The notes: generated from the sequence alone by a model not told the origin. Shown: positions 41,501-50,327, counted from the first letter of the stretch. The stretch is DNA of 64,000 bases from a bacterium ADurb.Bin243 (GCA_002069765.1 MWBZ01000006.1:45761-109760); one strand, 5' to 3'. Numbers and translations are program-made.

Positions 41501-43815
41501 TTATTAAAGTTGATCCCGTCGTAAACAACCGAAACCAGGCCGAGTTTTTCAAGGCTCGACCGCTGGCGGACCGACATGAATTCATCGATCAAAAACCATC
41601 TGATACGCTTATTATGATCTTCTTTTTTGAATCCGGTATCGCTATAAACGCCGCGTTTTATGGTTTCTTCCGAAAGAAGGCTTATCATCCTGTCCAACGA
41701 CATCGCCTTATCGTAATCGCTTTTGAATTCATCGACTATGTTATAGTTGATATATCTCACATTGAAGCGTTTAGACCGAGCGTTCATCCATGCAGCCTGA
41801 AAAGCCGCATCCTGGCGGCTATCGGCAAAAATCAAAAGTTTTTGCAGCGCGCTTTCCGGCATCGCCGAAATCATGCTCTGGCCGAGGATCATCACATCGA
41901 GCACTTCGGGGCTGTATATTCCTGTTATCATGTTATATTGACCGGCTTTAGAGAGCGCTGAACAGGACGGGCATTTGGTGATTTTATCGTCGAATAGTTC
42001 CATTCGCACTATCGCGCCGGACTTTTTGCACTTCGGATTCAGGCATGAGTTCACTTCACTTAAATGAATGCTGCCGCAATATTTGCATACATAAACCTCA
42101 TCGCCGCTAATCGAATCTTCGTCGAGTTCGTTAAGATTGTCGGTTAACAGCCAGCCTTTTTCGTTTTTAGCCAGCAGCTCGTCATTTTTCCGATTTCTCA
42201 ATACGTTAAAAACGCCAACCCCGTTTTCGCTTACGGAATTTAACTCGCTCACGACATTGAAAAAGTGCTGACCGCAGTTACGGCAAATCTTAAAATTAAA
42301 AGAATACAGGTCCTTATTATAACTGTCATCGAAATACAACTTGATTTTATCGCCTTTTTCAATAACGCAATTCACGCCGCTAATGCCTTTGACGAAATAA
42401 TGAAGTTTAGGCCGCAGTACGGGCTCATTGTCGAATTTGGCGATCGCGCCTATTGTAAGATAAGCCAGCAGCTCGGCTTCAAGTTCGCTATCGGAGGCGG
42501 CGGATCGATTGCCTGATTTTCTGATCTCGCCAAAAGCGTCAGCCGGCAGTGACGGTTTCGAAAAAATATCCTCGATTTGCCTGAGATATTTGTTGTTTAT
42601 GAGCATTTCTCCCAGCCGGTCGATCTTTTTGGAATAATCGCCGCCGGCTTTGCGTCCGGTGAGTTTTTCTGCCAGTATGACAATTTCGTCATCGACCTCG
42701 TTGACTTCGTTCGAAAGCTGGTATTTTCTGACCACGTCAAGAATGTTGACGAGCAGGCTTTCTATATTCGAAGGCATATCGGGGCAATACATAAGCCGTT
42801 CATCGGCTTCGGATTTTTTATATTCTTCTTCTATGACGGTAAAACTGTCTTTAGATTCGCCGAAAAGATCGGCGGCAAAATTTTTGATCACCTGAGCGCT
42901 ATCGGTATTAGCGACGGTGGCCGATGTTCCGATACATGTGATTTTTTCATTCATCAGCGCCTTGATGCGCCTGATAAGGCAGGCCATCTCGCTTCCGAGT
43001 TCGCCCGTATAAGTGTGGACTTCGTCCAGAACGATAAATTTAAGTGCCGGGGTTTTGAATAACTCGAGGTCTTTATCACGCAAAAGCAGGTATTCGAGCT
43101 GGCTATAATTGGTCAATAAAATTTTAGGGCGTTTCGCGATAATTTCGTCGCGCGAGTAACATTCTTCGTATGGCAGCGGAAGATCAGCCTTATTCTGGTA
43201 AAATGCTTCGAGTTCGGCGGCGTTGTAGGCTCTTTTTTCCGCCAGCTTCTTCAGGCCGTAATTGCTGTTCTGTGGCGTTTCGCCGGTATAGCGGCCGAAG
43301 GTAATCCCGGTGCCCGCGAGCATGGGCCGAAGCCTTTCAAGCTGGTCGTTGACCAGGGCGTTCATCGGATAGATCAAAATAGCGGCGAGACCGTCGCCGG
43401 ATTTGTTATCGGAAGGCGTTTTATCGATCGCTTTCAAGCAATAATCGATTATCGGCAGCAAAAAACTTTCGGTTTTGCCCGAGCCGGTGCCGGTCGATAC
43501 GATGACGTTTTTATTATCAAGAACGGCGCGCACTGCTTTTTCCTGATGCGAGTACATAATCGGGAACTTGAATATGGCGTTGAGCGCCTTATGAAGGCCT
43601 AATTCTTTGATCAGCGCGTCCAGTTCAGCGCCTTCGACGAAAGGCTTATTAAGATAAACATACGGCCCTTTAGCGATAAGGCTGTCGTTGGTAAAAGCCA
43701 TCTTTTCATTGAACTGCGCGGCGATTGATTCGTCGGCGATAGGGTAGCTGTTTCTCAGGTACCTTCCGAACTGGTCTATAACGTCCTTGCCAAATTTAAC
43801 GGGATTCAAGCTCAT
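38590..43815 (-). CDS. DEAD/DEAH-box helicase with DUF1998 (MZB) C-terminus, DISARM-like
   Basis: With the chosen start this is 1741 residues. Helicase motifs are STGTGSGKTE (near 108), LDEVHTYTGE (near 262), GTSAT, and QRAGRAGRKH (near 1053). Several zinc-type Cys pairs lie between (CRNCGQ, CKYCGS, CPSCSA, CRSCKN). The DUF1998 signature CEDSCYSCLLHFRNQ is near 1578. DISARM uses a DrmA helicase and a separate DUF1998 protein DrmB; here both features are in one chain. ATG 43815 has GGAG five bases upstream and matches the start of a duplicated copy at 45182. It is the last gene of the island and likely loads onto or unwinds foreign DNA with the SNF2 partner. Confidence 0.85.
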   Translation of the reverse strand: MSLNPVKFGKDVIDQFGRYLRNSYPIADESIAAQFNEKMAFTNDSLIAKGPYVYLNKPFVEGAELDALIKELGLHKALNAIFKFPIMYSHQEKAVRAVLDNKNVIVSTGTGSGKTESFLLPIIDYCLKAIDKTPSDNKSGDGLAAILIYPMNALVNDQLERLRPMLAGTGITFGRYTGETPQNSNYGLKKLAEKRAYNAAELEAFYQNKADLPLPYEECYSRDEIIAKRPKILLTNYSQLEYLLLRDKDLELFKTPALKFIVLDEVHTYTGELGSEMACLIRRIKALMNEKITCIGTSATVANTDSAQVIKNFAADLFGESKDSFTVIEEEYKKSEADERLMYCPDMPSNIESLLVNILDVVRKYQLSNEVNEVDDEIVILAEKLTGRKAGGDYSKKIDRLGEMLINNKYLRQIEDIFSKPSLPADAFGEIRKSGNRSAASDSELEAELLAYLTIGAIAKFDNEPVLRPKLHYFVKGISGVNCVIEKGDKIKLYFDDSYNKDLYSFNFKICRNCGQHFFNVVSELNSVSENGVGVFNVLRNRKNDELLAKNEKGWLLTDNLNELDEDSISGDEVYVCKYCGSIHLSEVNSCLNPKCKKSGAIVRMELFDDKITKCPSCSALSKAGQYNMITGIYSPEVLDVMILGQSMISAMPESALQKLLIFADSRQDAAFQAAWMNARSKRFNVRYINYNIVDEFKSDYDKAMSLDRMISLLSEETIKRGVYSDTGFKKEDHNKRIRWFLIDEFMSVRQRSSLEKLGLVSVVYDGINFNNKHDEFFKKWASRLGADVGSVINAVVLMLDYLRKKGAVNDELAKRRWGYTDSEVRDGIIPNIENYRPGGFVYQKDENLKQHNFIKSFISVNGRSGIEVIFKKALGIAKTNTEFLEELWELLENNGIIKESRLIEKRHNGFIPLIRPETQRIYQINKDILGFKKAGNLFKCRSCKNVMSTMPPSGKCTQYNCKGDILPAEIDTDNYDIIQFTKLNYTPIKSEEHSAQVPKAERGNIEKEFKKIDGGKCNCLVATPTLELGVDIGKLEMVLMRNVPPATPNYTQRAGRAGRKHRIATVFTYSRCAPHDRYFYNNPAEMITGNIRVPVFSMRNKPLVTKHIHSMVLTWLRSNSDDDDIQKLKIIFPAYIKSYFAVSDMQGHVEYKNEPDDFSSLKHIIDKQLNGIVNYVTLNLTKNWPDDDRDEINPDFIRDTILDMPDKLGGHIKNLFLEINTYRNLLKPLREKEILNAADRKRMDSLRYALHSYHTESQDNYALSYLSVDGFFPSYAMGRASVKAQCAEPFLEISRPKAMAIRELTPANMLYANHDIFKVTQLNFFKLREKSPDFNFEMIRKSMVLNRTNSSLTEASQVKIQGGDNNFVSFGSYDIIDVILSKVNKIDDIKESRHRIGFATYAMMNEKHKGGREYKVNDLMVTYLNQANVRLVNAGICDSPIIGFPICPACGAVRHPLASNEEINDFINVHAQKCHVQDRQQFWSALHADISSDLIVIDEFDELKTAVNFMESLKYGAYRVLDMQESDLDGVIETKPNGKSRVIIYDPLPGGSGFLAQFLKYYVKIVNESIKKLKDCDCEDSCYSCLLHFRNQQHHKLLNRFDAIHSLSEHKMAPVFTVEIPPVIANPEHKRGDSDAEDQFIALLKNKKFPQPDKSQYKVELAGGDYTVADYAYEDKKILIYIDGLSRKIHGNFQQKKKDSILRAKAKLKGFSVVEISAQGLKDEEYMNEKLEEIGLYLGN
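43555..43815. repeat. 261-bp direct repeat, copy A (helicase 5' end)
   Basis: It matches 44922-45182 over the same length with about 20 differences by eye and no gaps. The two copies bracket an MNT-HEPN pair and fragments of an unrelated helicase operon. Confidence 0.9.
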
Positions 43816-43897
43816 AGTCGCTCCAAACCTCACATGATTCATCAATCGGACAGCGTCTGATTGATTTTATTCCGATGCTATTTCAGTTTTTAAAATA

Positions 43898-44296
43898 TCA
43901 TGCCAGTCCAACAATCAGGCCTTCAATCGCATCAAAAAATTTCCGGGCATCTTCGATCTGTCGTTCAGCAAGCTCGGCAGGAACGATATAAAAATCTTTA
44001 TAATCGCTGTCGTTGCGTATTTGTTCCGCTTTGACGATTATTTTACCAAATTCCTCCGGCAGTTTGCCCGTCTTTATATAATTTCTGATGAAAAATGAAA
44101 TTATTCCGGAATGCTTCTTTGAATCGAACGTGTCAAGCGCAAGCAACGCTCGCGTAGCGTGAAAAATCGCGTAATACGAACTGTTAAGCGCCTTCAGATA
44201 CTTTTTTGCCCCCAAAAGCATTTCGGCGATTTCCAATTCTTCTTTCGCCAGTTCAAGGCGATACTTCGACAGGGCGCTTTCAGAGTTATGCTGCAT
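43898..44296 (-). CDS. HEPN-domain protein of an MNT-HEPN pair
   Basis: The protein has the HEPN plan with KALNSSYYAIFHATRALLAL and DSKKHSGIISFFIRNYI, which carries His and Lys but no clear R-x4-6-H. The longest frame starts at 44320; the Met at 44296 is preferred because it overlaps the MNT stop by 11 bases with AAGGAA ten bases upstream. HEPN proteins of this type are usually effectors or nucleotide binders controlled by the MNT partner. The pair lies inside the DISARM-like island, between two copies of the helicase 5' end. Confidence 0.85.
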   Translation of the reverse strand: MQHNSESALSKYRLELAKEELEIAEMLLGAKKYLKALNSSYYAIFHATRALLALDTFDSKKHSGIISFFIRNYIKTGKLPEEFGKIIVKAEQIRNDSDYKDFYIVPAELAERQIEDARKFFDAIEGLIVGLA

Positions 44297-44639
44297 ACAA
44301 CTCAATTCCTTCATTTTCAATATTTTTATAAAGCGACTGGATGTCGATATTCTTAATAAATTCCTTTTCGCATTCGACCATAATAGAAGGCAATATCGAA
44401 TATTTAGCCGTTAGATCAACCGCTATCATGGCCAGTTCGTCGCTGTATCTTTCAAAATCGTTCTTTTTAAGAAGCACCATCACATCGATATCTGAATCAG
44501 GTTCATAATTGCCCTTTGCGTACGATCCGAAGAGAATAATTTTACTGATCTTATTTTTATAAATTCGTTTAAGATGCGTTTCTAATTCGGCCAATAGGTC
44601 AACTATATTTTTGTTCTTAATTTTTAAATTTTTAGTCAT
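44286..44639 (-). CDS. MNT-family nucleotidyltransferase
   Basis: The 117 residues contain ILFGSYAKGNYEPDSDIDVM, a full nucleotidyltransferase signature, with the following strand VDLTAKYSILPSIMVECEKE. It is encoded just before, and overlaps, the HEPN gene. It probably adds nucleotides to the HEPN protein or senses nucleotides. AT content is slightly above the helicase gene beside it. Together they form the third MNT-HEPN module of the window, each with a different HEPN branch. Confidence 0.87.
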   Translation of the reverse strand: MTKNLKIKNKNIVDLLAELETHLKRIYKNKISKIILFGSYAKGNYEPDSDIDVMVLLKKNDFERYSDELAMIAVDLTAKYSILPSIMVECEKEFIKNIDIQSLYKNIENEGIELYAA

Positions 44640-44713
44640 GTTTCACCTCGATAATTTCAATAAAAAATATGAATTGTTTATCACGGCTTTACCTAATTTA
44701 ATTTTATTCAAAC

Positions 44714-44788
44714 TTATAATGGCTCCCACACCAATTTAACTGTGAAAGATAAAAAATTCGTCTGGCCTAAATTAACTACACCGAACAT
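44714..44788 (-). pseudogene. 24-codon frame with a perfect RBS, truncated gene start
   Basis: AGGAGGT stands eight bases before ATG 44788, and the frame begins MFGVVNLGQTNFL before a stop at 44714. It follows the helicase fragment below in the same direction. It looks like the 5' end of the next gene of a lost operon, cut by recombination. Confidence 0.35.
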
Positions 44789-44808
44789 CAAAATGACCTC
44801 CTAAGTTT

Positions 44809-44922
44809 CTATTGTGATATTTCATACGCACTTGTGTTTTTGAAAGCACTTGTAATAAGTGATTTATCAAATCCAGACGGAAGGTGGATATACAAATTCT
44901 CTTTTGCACGGCTACAAGCCAC
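44809..44922 (-). pseudogene. C-terminal fragment of a UvrD/RecD-like superfamily 1 helicase
   Basis: In a frame different from the truncated DEAD-helicase copy, 37 codons read VACSRAKENLYIHL and end in TAG. This is motif VI and the C-terminal tail typical of UvrD/RecD helicases (the usual form is VALSRAK). It begins exactly where the duplicated helicase segment ends (44922), so the two sequences were joined by recombination. Confidence 0.65.
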
Positions 44923-45182
44923 ATAATCGGGAACTTGAATATGGCGTCGAGCGCCTTATGAAGGCCCAATTCTTTGATCAGTGTGTCAAGTTCGGCGCCT
45001 TCGACGAATGGCTTATTAAGATAAATATACGGCCCTTTAGCGATAAGGCTGTCGCTGGTAAAAGCCATCTTTTCATTGAACTGCTCGGCGATTGATTCGT
45101 AGGCGATAGGGTAGCTGTTTCTCAGGTATCTTCCGAACTGATCTATTACGTCTTTACCGAATTTAACTGGATTTAAACTCAT
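44922..45182 (-). pseudogene. truncated second copy of the DUF1998 helicase 5' end (repeat copy B)
   Basis: It encodes the first 87 residues of the helicase (MSLNPVKFGKDVIDQFG onward, to KFPI) and then reads into unrelated sequence, giving a 136-residue frame ending at 44772. Most differences from copy A are synonymous, so both were under coding selection before the break. It lies nine bases after the AlbA-type gene, probably the original position of the helicase gene in the operon. Confidence 0.85.
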
Positions 45183-45190
45183 GCCTGCTC

Positions 45191-46846
45191 CTATAATCGC
45201 TTAATTTTATCCAAATCGATTCGCCATTCGCCTGTCTTTTTCGAGCCTTCGCGAATAAGAACGCCTTTATCTCTAAGCGCTGCGATATTAGCCTCGGTTT
45301 TCCGGGTCGAAATACCTATTTGCTCGGCAATTTCAGATGCGGTCGCACGCGGCTCGCTCTCGATGATTTCGAGTATTTTCTTCTGCGTTTCGTTTATACC
45401 GACCTTTATACCGTCGCTTATACCGACCTTTGTACCGTCGCTTATACCGACCTTTGTACCGTCGCTTATACCGACCTTCACATTTTTAAGATTAACTTTC
45501 CACAAGCCTGACCGGTTGGCGCCTTCCCTTGTCAATACGCCTTTTTGCTTTAAATCGGCGATATACGCTTCCGTATTCCGCCGCGAAATGCCGATCGTCT
45601 CGGCGAGTCTTGCCGCGGTTATTCGCGGCTCGTTTTCAATCAATTCTATGATCTTCTTCTGCGTTTCATTTATACCGACCTTTATACCGTCGCTTATACC
45701 GGCCTTTATACCGACCTCGTCCGGCCGCGGCCGCCGTAAAATTATAGTAAAGAAACCGCCAAACTCGAATTCGGGATCTGGCAACCCGGCGTCTTTCATG
45801 GCGTTTCTCATCCTGCCGATGCCGGTCCCCATCCTTTCGATATAGTTAGCGTGGTGAAGTATCGAAGCGATAAACGAATTACGGGTAACGCTTCTTTTGC
45901 CAAACTCTTTCAAACCGAGGCATCTGGGAATGCTTCCAGGGTTACTGATTTCAAGGCGGTCGTCGAACAGTTCGACCATGACGCGGGCGCCCTTTTCAAA
46001 ATAATCCCTGTGGCATACTGCGTTTACAACCGCTTCACGGAGCGCCACTTCGGGAATTTCGAGCAATTCAACCCGTCTCAGGCCGGTTATTTGATAACTT
46101 AAATTAAGGTGTTGTTTCAGAAAGACGACAACATCTTCTATATTGGTTATGATGTCGCCGGCAAATTCCTTACGGTCGATTATCGTTACTTTTTCGATAC
46201 CTTTATACAGTGCGCATACGACCGTCGAGTGCGGGATGTAATCGGCGGGATTATCAGCGAAAAACAATATACCAGCATTGGTGAACTTTTTATCGTCGTC
46301 ACCTTTTGAAAGGCAGCCTAAATTCTGAAGAATGGCGTCCTTATTAAAAGCGTCGGCGCTGATATGAGACAGGTCGAGGAACTTAACATAGGCCTTAGGG
46401 TTGAAATTTTCAGGATAAGAAGCGTCAGTTTTGATAAGCTCGTCAAAGCGGATACGGCCTTCCGATTGAATAAACGAGATAATCTCGTTACGGTTGAGTT
46501 TTTGCGAATTAGGGCCGACGCGGAGATAAAAACCTCGCGAACAGCCGTATGGCTTTTCCCGGCCTTCAGCGACATCGATAACGATAATATTTTCAAAAGT
46601 CTCGATCCGGCAAACAAGTTCAGGCATAATAGTACGCAATAAATCTTGATAGCGCGACTTCGCGGAGTTAGACACATCGGTCCCGACAATTTTACCTTTA
46701 TCGTCGATGCCGACTAATATCATACCGCCGGCCGCATTTGCGAATGCGACGGCTTCTTCGACGATGCTCTTATCGAAGTTGACCTTGAATTCAATTTTAT
46801 GATCTTCGCCCCCGGCGAGGATTAATTTAAGGTCTTCGTTTGTCAT
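45191..46846 (-). CDS. AlbA/Schlafen-type ATP-binding regulator with duplicated winged helices
   Basis: Residues of about 8-120 are an AlbA_2 (Schlafen) domain: DHKIEFKVNFDKSIVEEAVA, MILVGIDDKGKIVGTD. Residues of about 240-350 resemble HATPase_c_4: LREAVVNAVCHRDYFEKGAR and EISNPGSIPRC. Two near-identical winged-helix units follow (about 392-455 and 484-548), each opening KVGINETQKKI and joined by repeats of VGISDGTK. The family includes putative transcription regulators near defence genes. It probably controls the island or senses nucleotides. The RBS is weak. It precedes the relic of the helicase gene by nine bases. Confidence 0.85.
   Translation of the reverse strand: MTNEDLKLILAGGEDHKIEFKVNFDKSIVEEAVAFANAAGGMILVGIDDKGKIVGTDVSNSAKSRYQDLLRTIMPELVCRIETFENIIVIDVAEGREKPYGCSRGFYLRVGPNSQKLNRNEIISFIQSEGRIRFDELIKTDASYPENFNPKAYVKFLDLSHISADAFNKDAILQNLGCLSKGDDDKKFTNAGILFFADNPADYIPHSTVVCALYKGIEKVTIIDRKEFAGDIITNIEDVVVFLKQHLNLSYQITGLRRVELLEIPEVALREAVVNAVCHRDYFEKGARVMVELFDDRLEISNPGSIPRCLGLKEFGKRSVTRNSFIASILHHANYIERMGTGIGRMRNAMKDAGLPDPEFEFGGFFTIILRRPRPDEVGIKAGISDGIKVGINETQKKIIELIENEPRITAARLAETIGISRRNTEAYIADLKQKGVLTREGANRSGLWKVNLKNVKVGISDGTKVGISDGTKVGISDGIKVGINETQKKILEIIESEPRATASEIAEQIGISTRKTEANIAALRDKGVLIREGSKKTGEWRIDLDKIKRL
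45394..45716 (-). repeat. 24-bp in-frame tandem repeats in the AlbA-type gene
   Basis: A 24-base unit (TTATACCGACCTTTGTACCG plus TCGC on the plus strand) occurs three and a half times at 45394-45479 and nearly twice at 45670-45716. The two clusters flank a winged-helix unit. Each unit encodes eight residues (VGISDGTK), so gain or loss keeps the frame. Confidence 0.85.
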
Positions 46847-46873
46847 GACCGACCTCTTGTACCTTTAATTTTA

Positions 46874-49800
46874 TTATTGGTTCGTTGTTTTAGCGCTTGG
46901 TATGACTTTCCATAAACAATAAGACTCATATATCTTTTTCAAAAAATGATAATTGTTTTCACCATATAAATTGCAAATTTCAGAAGCGATTTCAGTTTCG
47001 CCACATTCAAATAATTTAATCACAATTTTTTCTTCATTTTCAGAATAGGAAGGAGCAGAATCAATTTTAACAGATTCCAGCAAAATTTGTCCAACTTTGG
47101 CTGGTGTTTTTTCGATATGAGTATACAAAATATCTACTAAACGGTGCTTATTAAAACCAACTTTAAGATATTTTACAGATTCGATAATCAAATTATATGC
47201 CTCATCATCCAACTCATCAAGAAGACTTACCCAGAGACATAAATATGAATGCATTGTTTTAAATAATTCAGAAGAAGGAATAGAATTAATGAGTGTCAAC
47301 AATTTTGACCATAATGGCTTGATAATATTTGCGAGATTGCTTCTTTTTGAAATGTTGCTTATGTAATGGATAACTTCAAAAATTTGATCAGGGTTATTAT
47401 TGTTAATTAAGTTAGAAGTCAAACTATAACTATCAAGAAGGCTGTCAATGTTATTTATAAAATATAAGCAGATATGCTGAGTCAAACGCTTGACATGAGA
47501 TTTTTCTATAAACAAGGGAATCGCCTTTAGATAATCTTTTTTCAGAAAGAAATATAATTCTTTATGCGGTTTCTCTCCGAATAAAAAACCCTCAAAAAAA
47601 CAATGCCAATGAGCGTTGTCGGAAGAATTCAATAAAGAATCTCGAAGTTTATTTAGCCAATCAAAATCTATTTTGTAAAATAAAACCAGATCATTTCCAA
47701 TTAAAAATAATGTTTTTGATATATTTTGAACAAGCAATTTTTCATTTATAAAATTTTTAATTTTTAATTTCCATAATTCAGAACTATTAAAATTCAAATG
47801 TTCAAATCTTAAATATTCAAAAATTGTATTTATAAGTCGTCCATCTGCTGTATTAAAAGCAAGATCAGGATTTTCCGAATAATTTTCATATTTAAGGTCG
47901 ATTTTATCGTATAATAAAATAAGTAATTCAACAATTTCAATACATAAATTTCGTTCGATCAATAGTTTCTTATTTAGTAATTCTTTAAATATATCAGTAA
48001 TTCTTTCAATTGTGTAATTCAATGAATATTCATGTTCATTTTCTTTAAATGAATTTCCGAAAATTTCATTTGAATTTATTATATTTTTTATAAATTCAAT
48101 AATTTGAACGCAATTAGCACGAACATTCTTTTTTAATCCTTCTCTGATTCCTACCAGAATAGAATTGAGATATACACTTTTAATACTCAAAAAAGGTTTA
48201 TAGTTTGATATAATTTTATTGATGTTTTCGGCAACCGAATCTCTTAGAGCGTCTGAAAGTCCTTCTTTAGAAGGCTTGTCCGGCCAATGTGAAATTTTGG
48301 GTAATTTTACTTGATTTAAATAATCGCATATTTGTTTGTTATCCATCATTGCTATCATTTCCGGCATAATAGGACTTGCTCCACCGCCCGTCCAGGTGAA
48401 AGTTCTGATGGTTTTACCGGAATATGTAACTTCCGAAGGATTTATTTTATTATAATGAGAATAGGAATTTATTATTTTTTCATTTTTCGATTCTTTAAGA
48501 GCTGTTAACCATTCTTTCTTATAAAACGCTAAAATTTTACTTTGCTCATCATCACTATATTTATGCTCAGGATTAATATAATATGAGTGTTTTTCAACCC
48601 AATCGCTAAAACTATCAATTTCATTTTCTGTAAATTTCAAACAATTATTTTTAAATAGGTTATATAACTCATCTTTCAAGGAATATTCAATATTTTTTCC
48701 ATATTCACTTAGCCATTTCCAGAAAATCTCTTTAAAATAATCATAATGGTAATCAATTGCGAATAATGCAGTTCTTTTGAATATAGCGTTTTCATCGCAA
48801 AGCATTTTATCGATTAATCCGATAATTTTATCAGGTTTAGAAGACAAGATACATTTTTTTAATATTTCAATTATTAAAACATCATAATCTTCATGTTTGT
48901 AATGCAATTCTTCCCGCTGGTCATCTGCGTAAAATTCAATAGAATTATCGGAAAAAAATCTTTCATCAATCGCGATAAGCGCTTGAATTTTATTCAAAAT
49001 AATTTCTATTATATCATAACCTAAAAGATCAAAAATTACTTCAAATTTATTCTCAATAATTTCACCCAATCTATAATTTCCGATTAATGAATCCAATTCA
49101 TTGTTTTTAATAATTTTATAATCAAAAATTATTTCAAATAATTTTAATGCTTTTGATTTATCATCACTTTTAATAAATTTAGGAATTATACTTTTACATA
49201 TTTCAATTGCTGCTATAGAAGGATCAAATCTTCCATTCAATGCAACATAAAAAAAATCGATATGGTAAAGATTGATTTTTTCAATCGGCAATAACTCGAT
49301 AATTTTTATAATCATCCAGTCAGTAAGATAATTTTCATTTCTTTTATTTTCTGAATTTTTATAAGTAATAATAGAATCAATTATTCTTAATATTTTAGTG
49401 GTAATTGTTTCAGAATTTATTTTGGCAACATTTTCAAGATAAAACAAAGCGTCCCAATAAAAAAAACGAAAAGATTGATTTTCTTCATCAAAATAAGGTT
49501 CGGGGCTATTTTCGGGATTAAAAAATCCCGAATCAATTAAAGGATCAAACCATTTAATTGATTTTAAATTTGTGAAAAAATATTGTGAATATGATTTTTC
49601 ACGTAAAAGATTAGGTAAAAAATCCAGCAGCTCTTTGTGCGGCTCTTCTTGATTTAATATTTTATCGAGCCTATTCATCATATTATAATAGTTGCCAATC
49701 AAAGCAATTAATATTTTTTCATATTTTTGCCAAACCATATCACATATATTTTTATCTTTTGGATTTTTTGTCACTCCATGACGATGAGCCAATTTATGAA

Positions 49801-50140
49801 ATTCTTTTGAAACTTTGTACCATTCTTTAACCAAAAGATTAATTTCAGGTTGGTCTAACGCTAACGCTATTACATATTTATGCTTTTCTTTAATAGCATT
49901 ATCTTTTTTAACTTTTTCAATAATATTTTTTCCGCAAAACACATCTCTTAATCCACAATCAATTTCTCGCATTAAATGTCCAAGCAAATATGCCTTTGTT
50001 TGTAAGGTGTTATCATTTATAATCTTTAATCCATCGATATAAAATGCAGCAATTTCGGGTCCAATTTTCTGCAATCCATTATATATTGATATTTGTTGTT
50101 CGGTCATTATCTTCATAAAATCACTAATACTATTATCCAT
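46874..50140 (-). CDS. large AT-rich protein of unknown family in the defence island
   Basis: The 1088 residues match no family I recognise. They are rich in Ile, Asn, Lys and Leu, mostly helical, without signal peptide, membrane segment or P-loop. Notable segments are AYLLGHLMREIDCGLRDVF (about 47-65), FHKLAHRHGV (about 132-141) and a Gly-rich FTWTGGGASPIMPEM (about 570-585). The rest has ARM/HEAT-like alternation. The His/Arg-rich N-terminus might hide a HEPN-like unit, but this is weak. The gene is far more AT-rich than the flanking helicase and methyltransferase genes, shared only with the PIN and ATPase genes next to it. The RBS AAGGAG is about 17 bases from the start. Confidence 0.75.
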   Translation of the reverse strand: MDNSISDFMKIMTEQQISIYNGLQKIGPEIAAFYIDGLKIINDNTLQTKAYLLGHLMREIDCGLRDVFCGKNIIEKVKKDNAIKEKHKYVIALALDQPEINLLVKEWYKVSKEFHKLAHRHGVTKNPKDKNICDMVWQKYEKILIALIGNYYNMMNRLDKILNQEEPHKELLDFLPNLLREKSYSQYFFTNLKSIKWFDPLIDSGFFNPENSPEPYFDEENQSFRFFYWDALFYLENVAKINSETITTKILRIIDSIITYKNSENKRNENYLTDWMIIKIIELLPIEKINLYHIDFFYVALNGRFDPSIAAIEICKSIIPKFIKSDDKSKALKLFEIIFDYKIIKNNELDSLIGNYRLGEIIENKFEVIFDLLGYDIIEIILNKIQALIAIDERFFSDNSIEFYADDQREELHYKHEDYDVLIIEILKKCILSSKPDKIIGLIDKMLCDENAIFKRTALFAIDYHYDYFKEIFWKWLSEYGKNIEYSLKDELYNLFKNNCLKFTENEIDSFSDWVEKHSYYINPEHKYSDDEQSKILAFYKKEWLTALKESKNEKIINSYSHYNKINPSEVTYSGKTIRTFTWTGGGASPIMPEMIAMMDNKQICDYLNQVKLPKISHWPDKPSKEGLSDALRDSVAENINKIISNYKPFLSIKSVYLNSILVGIREGLKKNVRANCVQIIEFIKNIINSNEIFGNSFKENEHEYSLNYTIERITDIFKELLNKKLLIERNLCIEIVELLILLYDKIDLKYENYSENPDLAFNTADGRLINTIFEYLRFEHLNFNSSELWKLKIKNFINEKLLVQNISKTLFLIGNDLVLFYKIDFDWLNKLRDSLLNSSDNAHWHCFFEGFLFGEKPHKELYFFLKKDYLKAIPLFIEKSHVKRLTQHICLYFINNIDSLLDSYSLTSNLINNNNPDQIFEVIHYISNISKRSNLANIIKPLWSKLLTLINSIPSSELFKTMHSYLCLWVSLLDELDDEAYNLIIESVKYLKVGFNKHRLVDILYTHIEKTPAKVGQILLESVKIDSAPSYSENEEKIVIKLFECGETEIASEICNLYGENNYHFLKKIYESYCLWKVIPSAKTTNQ

Positions 50141-50327
50141 TATTAAATTTTTTATGACTCCTTATTCGGCTCGAAAAAAAACATTATAAATTCAATGTTC
50201 GCAAGCGAAACGGGTTGAAAAACTTTTAAACACGAAAAATCCTAACATTTTAATCAAAATCATTGTGCGTATTGATGTTTCATAAACTTTTTCAAAACAA
50301 TTTAAGTAGTCATAATTTTTTTTAGTT

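Noticed and set aside
45394..45480. Regular 24-bp repeats resembling a CRISPR array
   Set aside because: The units are directly adjacent without spacers and are in frame inside a coding region.
50190..50230. TTCGCTTGCGAA palindrome with a nearby TATAAT as promoter and operator of the 1088-residue gene
   Set aside because: No acceptable -35 element at 16-18 bases; the sequence is very AT-rich, so a TATAAT is expected by chance.
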